Of a stretch of DNA of 8,733 bases, positions 7,321 through 8,733 are shown piece by piece. Under the pieces are notes generated by a model. That model was given only the letters and a program-made list of their open reading frames with translations, did no database searches and had not been told where the DNA came from. The translations under genes and the position numbers were made by a program. Numbering within the stretch: the first letter of the stretch is position 1; every line of letters begins with the position of its first letter. Source of the stretch: JALOAF01 sp035446765. Lineage in GTDB: Bacteria > Patescibacteriota > Gracilibacteria > Absconditabacterales > Absconditicoccaceae. Where the stretch lies: positions 1 to 8,733 of the forward strand of contig DAOTFU010000034.1 in the NCBI GenBank assembly GCA_035446765.1, in the 5' to 3' direction.

Positions 7321-7394
7321 CTCGAAATGACAGTTTCTAACAATTACACTTGAAATGACAGTTTGCAACAATTATAGTCGAAATGACAGTTTTT
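7321..7394. repeat. Tandem 28-base units carrying the TCGAAATGACAG end
   Basis: Units 7321-7348 and 7349-7376, and a partial unit at 7377-7394, each begin with a C/G-TYGAAATGACAGTTT terminus, followed by CTAACAATTA or GCAACAATTA. The right terminal arm of the nested palindrome has thus been multiplied, with slight drift. Confidence 0.9.
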
Positions 7395-7403
7395 GTTTGT
7401 GTT

Positions 7404-7994
7404 TTATGCTTGTTTTGATTCAACATTTTTGATAAGTTTGTTGATAAGTAAAATAGTGCTTTGATTGTATATATCTTTGATTTCTTCCAGCCTATCTATA
7501 TCCAGACCATTTATATTGTCAAAATGATAATTTTTGCTTAGATATATCATATCACAGATAGCTCTCTCTGCTGATGCTATCATATATTTGTTTTCAATAT
7601 TTTTTATACCAACTGGATTTTTCAATATTTTGTCATTTAATTTGTGAAATATATAGTTTGTGTTTTCTATTTTTTTTTCAAGACTATTGTCTGAGGCAAG
7701 AGTGATGGTGTTGCTATAATCTTGAAATATAATTCATGCTTTTTGCAAAACAGTCTCAAAAGATATATAAGATCTTTTTCTAATTTTGGACGCAAATTCA
7801 TATCTATCATAGTCTGTTTTTTTTATGCTCCATATATTCATCCCATGATAATATAGTACTCATGATTTTTTCATCCTCTGTAGTATATTTTTGATCGTAT
7901 TTTTGTTTTCTATACCAAAAACCATACTAAATTCACTAGTTTTAAAAACGGTTTTATTGGTATCTAACAATTGTTTTATATATTTCATTGTCAT
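7404..7994 (-). CDS. abiEi: Second AbiEi-like antitoxin
   Basis: The 196-residue protein needs TGA as Gly twice. Residues about 10-60 form the winged helix ('NKTVFKTSEFSMVFG' then 'NILQRMKKSGVLYYHGMNIW'). 'RSYISFETVLQKAGIIF' follows, the AbiEi hallmark, then 'ASAERAICDMIYL' and a helical C-terminus ending 'LIKNVESKQA'. It is about 30 residues longer at the C-terminus than the plus-strand antitoxin. Expected role: represses its operon and counteracts the downstream toxin. The start is the first ATG after a strong promoter; ATG 7988 is also possible and there is no Shine-Dalgarno. The last ten codons lie in the 30-base direct repeat, so its present C-terminus (QA, TAA) is set by the duplicated junction; the collapsed junction would read QT, TAG. 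Confidence 0.9.
7410..7439. repeat. Direct repeat, right copy (end of abiEi)
   Basis: This is identical to 7074-7103 and encodes the last residues of the minus-strand abiEi. It still contains the ATGTTGAATCAAAAC start of an abiEii frame, a relic of the original gene overlap, which now leads nowhere. Confidence 0.95.
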
Positions 7995-8018
7995 TATAAG
8001 GTACTTAAATACAAGTAT

Positions 8019-8046
8019 ATTATAGTGAAGAAAAATTATTTTGCAA
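8019..8046 (-). promoter_or_regulatory. Promoter of the minus-strand abiE operon
   Basis: On the minus strand TTGCAA (8046-8041) and a perfect TATAAT (8024-8019) are separated by 16 bases. Transcription would begin near 8012, about 18 bases before the ATG. A short inverted repeat TACTT-AAATAC-AAGTA at 8002-8017 covers the expected start site and may be the AbiEi operator, though it is weaker than the one at 4254-4295 and unrelated in sequence. Confidence 0.7.
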
Positions 8047-8056
8047 ATCTTTTTTT

Positions 8057-8298
8057 ATCCCCCTATGCTTGCCCCGCAAAAATCTGCGGGGGAGGGGGAT
8101 AAAGGGGGTTTGTCTATGGTTCCCCTATCAGGGGGGAGTGAAGGGGGTTAAAAAACACAAAACCCATCTATTCAGCACTAAGATTTAGTGCTGAAAGATC
8201 AACTTCCCTTAAAAAGGGAAGAATAAATACACCTACACTTTCCCTAATCCCGCTATTTAGCGGGACGCGGTAGGGGAGGAATAAAAGGAGGGGTCAAA
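8057..8298. repeat. Long dispersed repeat, copy R2 (242 bases)
   Basis: This is the same unit and orientation as 5460-5704, offset by about 2.6 kb. The TTCAGCACTAA-GAT-TTAGTGCTGAA hairpin (8171-8195) and the CTTCCCTT/AAGGGAAG hairpin are conserved exactly. The first stem is slightly weakened (CCCCGCAA against CTGCGGGG). After its end, shorter relics follow (GAAGGGAACAAAAGGAGGGTC). It lies just behind the abiEi promoter. Confidence 0.92.
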
Positions 8299-8360
8299 GA
8301 AGGGAACAAAAGGAGGGTCAAAAAACAACTCCGGGTGGTACAGAAACAAACAAAAATCGG

Positions 8361-8388
8361 TTGACAATTTGTCAAAAATAAATAAAAT
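8361..8388 (+). promoter_or_regulatory. Promoter with operator-like palindrome before the YCF48-like gene
   Basis: TTGACA (8361-8366), 16 bases, then TAAAAT (8383-8388): a near-consensus promoter. The -35 box is part of TTGACAA-T-TTGTCAA (8361-8375), a perfect 7-bp-arm palindrome, so a dimeric repressor could occupy it. Transcription would start near 8395, giving a leader of about 150 bases. Confidence 0.65.
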
Positions 8389-8408
8389 GAAAAATGAAGA
8401 AGTAGCAA

Positions 8409-8439
8409 CCACCCGGGTGTTTTTATGACACCCGGGTGG
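8409..8439 (+). repeat. GC hairpin in the leader
   Basis: CCACCCGGGTG and CACCCGGGTGG form a perfect 11-bp stem around a 9-base loop. As at 3729-3770, each arm holds its own palindrome (CACCCGGGTG). There is no T-tract after it, so it is not a terminator by itself. CCGGGTGG at 8332 could pair with the left arm in DNA, but it lies upstream of the predicted transcript. Confidence 0.85.
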
Positions 8440-8463
8440 AGCTGAAGTTCTTTAAAAAAGCCA

Positions 8464-8496
8464 ACCCTATTCTCGCTAGGGTATTTTTTGCGAGAA
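8464..8496 (+). terminator. Terminator-like hairpin with competing stem or pseudoknot
   Basis: ACCCTA (8464-8469) pairs with TAGGGT (8477-8482) and is followed by A and six T, the form of a Rho-independent terminator. Its loop, TTCTCGC (8470-8476), is perfectly complementary to GCGAGAA (8490-8496) just after the T-tract. The two stems either compete or form a tight pseudoknot. It lies 50 bases before the downstream ATG. The stem also reads on the minus strand, followed by TGGCTTTTTT, so it may stop transcripts from both sides. Confidence 0.6.
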
Positions 8497-8546
8497 AAAT
8501 TTGTGAAATTAATTAAATAAAAAAACAATAAAAAAAACAGAAAGTT

Positions 8547-8733
8547 ATGAAAAAGATTATTATTTTATTATCGATTTTACTCTGGGCTGTACTAGGTATA
8601 GCACAACAGAGTAGCTGGGTACCGCAGAATTCAGGTACAACACAGGATATCTTAGATATCCAAATGCTAGACCAAAACGTCGGATTTGCTTTGACAGACG
8701 ATGGTTCTAATTCACTATTATTAAAAACATTAA
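8547..8733 (+). CDS. Exported YCF48-like beta-propeller protein, N-terminus only
   Basis: Sixty-two codons are visible before the window edge. MKKIIILLSILLWAVLGIAQ is a typical signal peptide, with cleavage likely near 'GIA'. The following 'SSWVPQNSGTTQDILDIQML' and 'NVGFALTDDGSNSLLLKTL' match the first blade of YCF48/BNR-type propeller repeats, in which 'W...SGTT..L..V.F.....G.A...G..L.T' recurs. In plant and cyanobacterial proteins this fold helps assemble photosystem II, but in other bacteria such proteins are secreted with unknown targets, so no role is claimed. No TGA occurs in this short part. The Shine-Dalgarno is weak (AGAAAG). It lies behind the promoter and leader at 8361-8496. Confidence 0.75.
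   Translation, partial: MKKIIILLSILLWAVLGIAQQSSWVPQNSGTTQDILDIQMLDQNVGFALTDDGSNSLLLKTL

Larger units (their letters stand above)
7104..7409. mobile_element. Palindromic repeat element inserted between abiEi and abiEii
   Basis: This ~306-base block separates the two copies of the 30-base direct repeat. It contains nested inverted repeats: outer TGTCATCTCGAGT (7228-7240) with ACTCGAAATGACA (7320-7332), one mismatch; inner TTGCGAGAGATCT (7272-7284) with AGATTTCTCGCAA (7299-7311), one mismatch; and the hairpin CCGCA-GAAT-TGCGG (7249-7262). A second TGTCATCTCGAG lies at 7154-7165. It has no protein-coding capacity, so it is a non-autonomous, MITE- or REP-like element. Similar TCATTTCGAG...GAGATCT palindromes are, from general knowledge, dispersed in many bacterial genomes. 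Confidence 0.75.
7995..8546. other. Gap between minus-strand abiEi and the YCF48-like gene
   Basis: No gene is seen. In order it holds the abiE promoter, repeat R2, decayed repeat relics (8299-8340, ending in CCGGGTGG at 8332), a promoter with a palindrome (8361-8388), two hairpins (8409-8496) and an A-rich leader before the ATG at 8547. Confidence 0.75.

Noticed and set aside
7153..7353. Plus-strand frame of 66 codons
   Set aside because: It lies wholly within the palindromic insertion between the two abiE genes and translates tandem repeats.
7074..7439. Simple transposon target-site duplication
   Set aside because: Thirty identical bases with decayed similarity beyond both ends is longer than usual target duplications, so a segmental duplication or recombination event is at least as likely; the mechanism is left open.
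4301..7994. TGA read as tryptophan (code 4)
   Set aside because: TGA falls at conserved glycines of HicA, AbiEi and AbiEii, and TGG is still used for tryptophan in the same genes.
8464..8496. preQ1-I riboswitch
   Set aside because: The pseudoknot-like layout is similar, but the A-rich tail and conserved aptamer bases are missing; the linker is a T-tract, which fits a terminator better.
8253..8528. Minus-strand frame of 91 codons
   Set aside because: It runs through repeat R2 and the promoter-leader region; low-complexity composition, no recognisable motif.

Overview
The window reads as DNA from a Gracilibacteria (BD1-5) or Absconditabacteria (SR1) type bacterium, the two candidate phyla known to read UGA as glycine (genetic code 25). 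The sequence shows this directly. Under the standard code every gene except the one at the right edge breaks into fragments. With TGA read as Gly they become full length, and TGA falls where the protein families require glycine: HicA 'KLGF' and 'KGSH', AbiEii 'FKGGT' (written TGA TGA ACA in one copy), and the turn of the AbiEi winged helix. TGG still encodes Trp. The DNA is AT-rich in genes, while the intergenic spaces hold many C/G-run palindromic repeats. The two phyla cannot be told apart from this window.

Layout. 1-3388 (-) is one open frame for a large exported protein with two tandem parallel beta-helix modules; its C-terminus lies beyond the left edge. Two ~110-base repeats sit in frame between its first ATG and the hydrophobic core of its signal peptide. 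3389-4229 has no gene and holds palindromes and short tandem repeats. 4301-5450 (+) is an overlapping abiEi-abiEii pair (type IV toxin-antitoxin) with a promoter and a perfect 10-bp inverted-repeat operator. 5460-5704 is a 245-base repeat that recurs in the same orientation at 8057-8298. Between the copies lie hicB-hicA (+, 5776-6187) with a clear terminator, and a second, diverged abiE pair on the minus strand (abiEi 7404-7994, abiEii 6398-7090). In this second pair the genes are pushed apart by an inserted palindromic repeat flanked by a duplicated 30-base junction, so both reading frames stay whole. 8361-8546 carries a promoter and a structured leader before the start of an exported YCF48-like beta-propeller protein that runs off the right edge.

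How the genes work together. The middle of the window is a toxin-antitoxin cluster: two AbiE nucleotidyltransferase modules and one HicBA mRNA-interferase module, embedded in repeats that offer ready sites for recombination. The flanking genes encode exported proteins unrelated to it. I see no tRNA, rRNA, CRISPR array or transposase.
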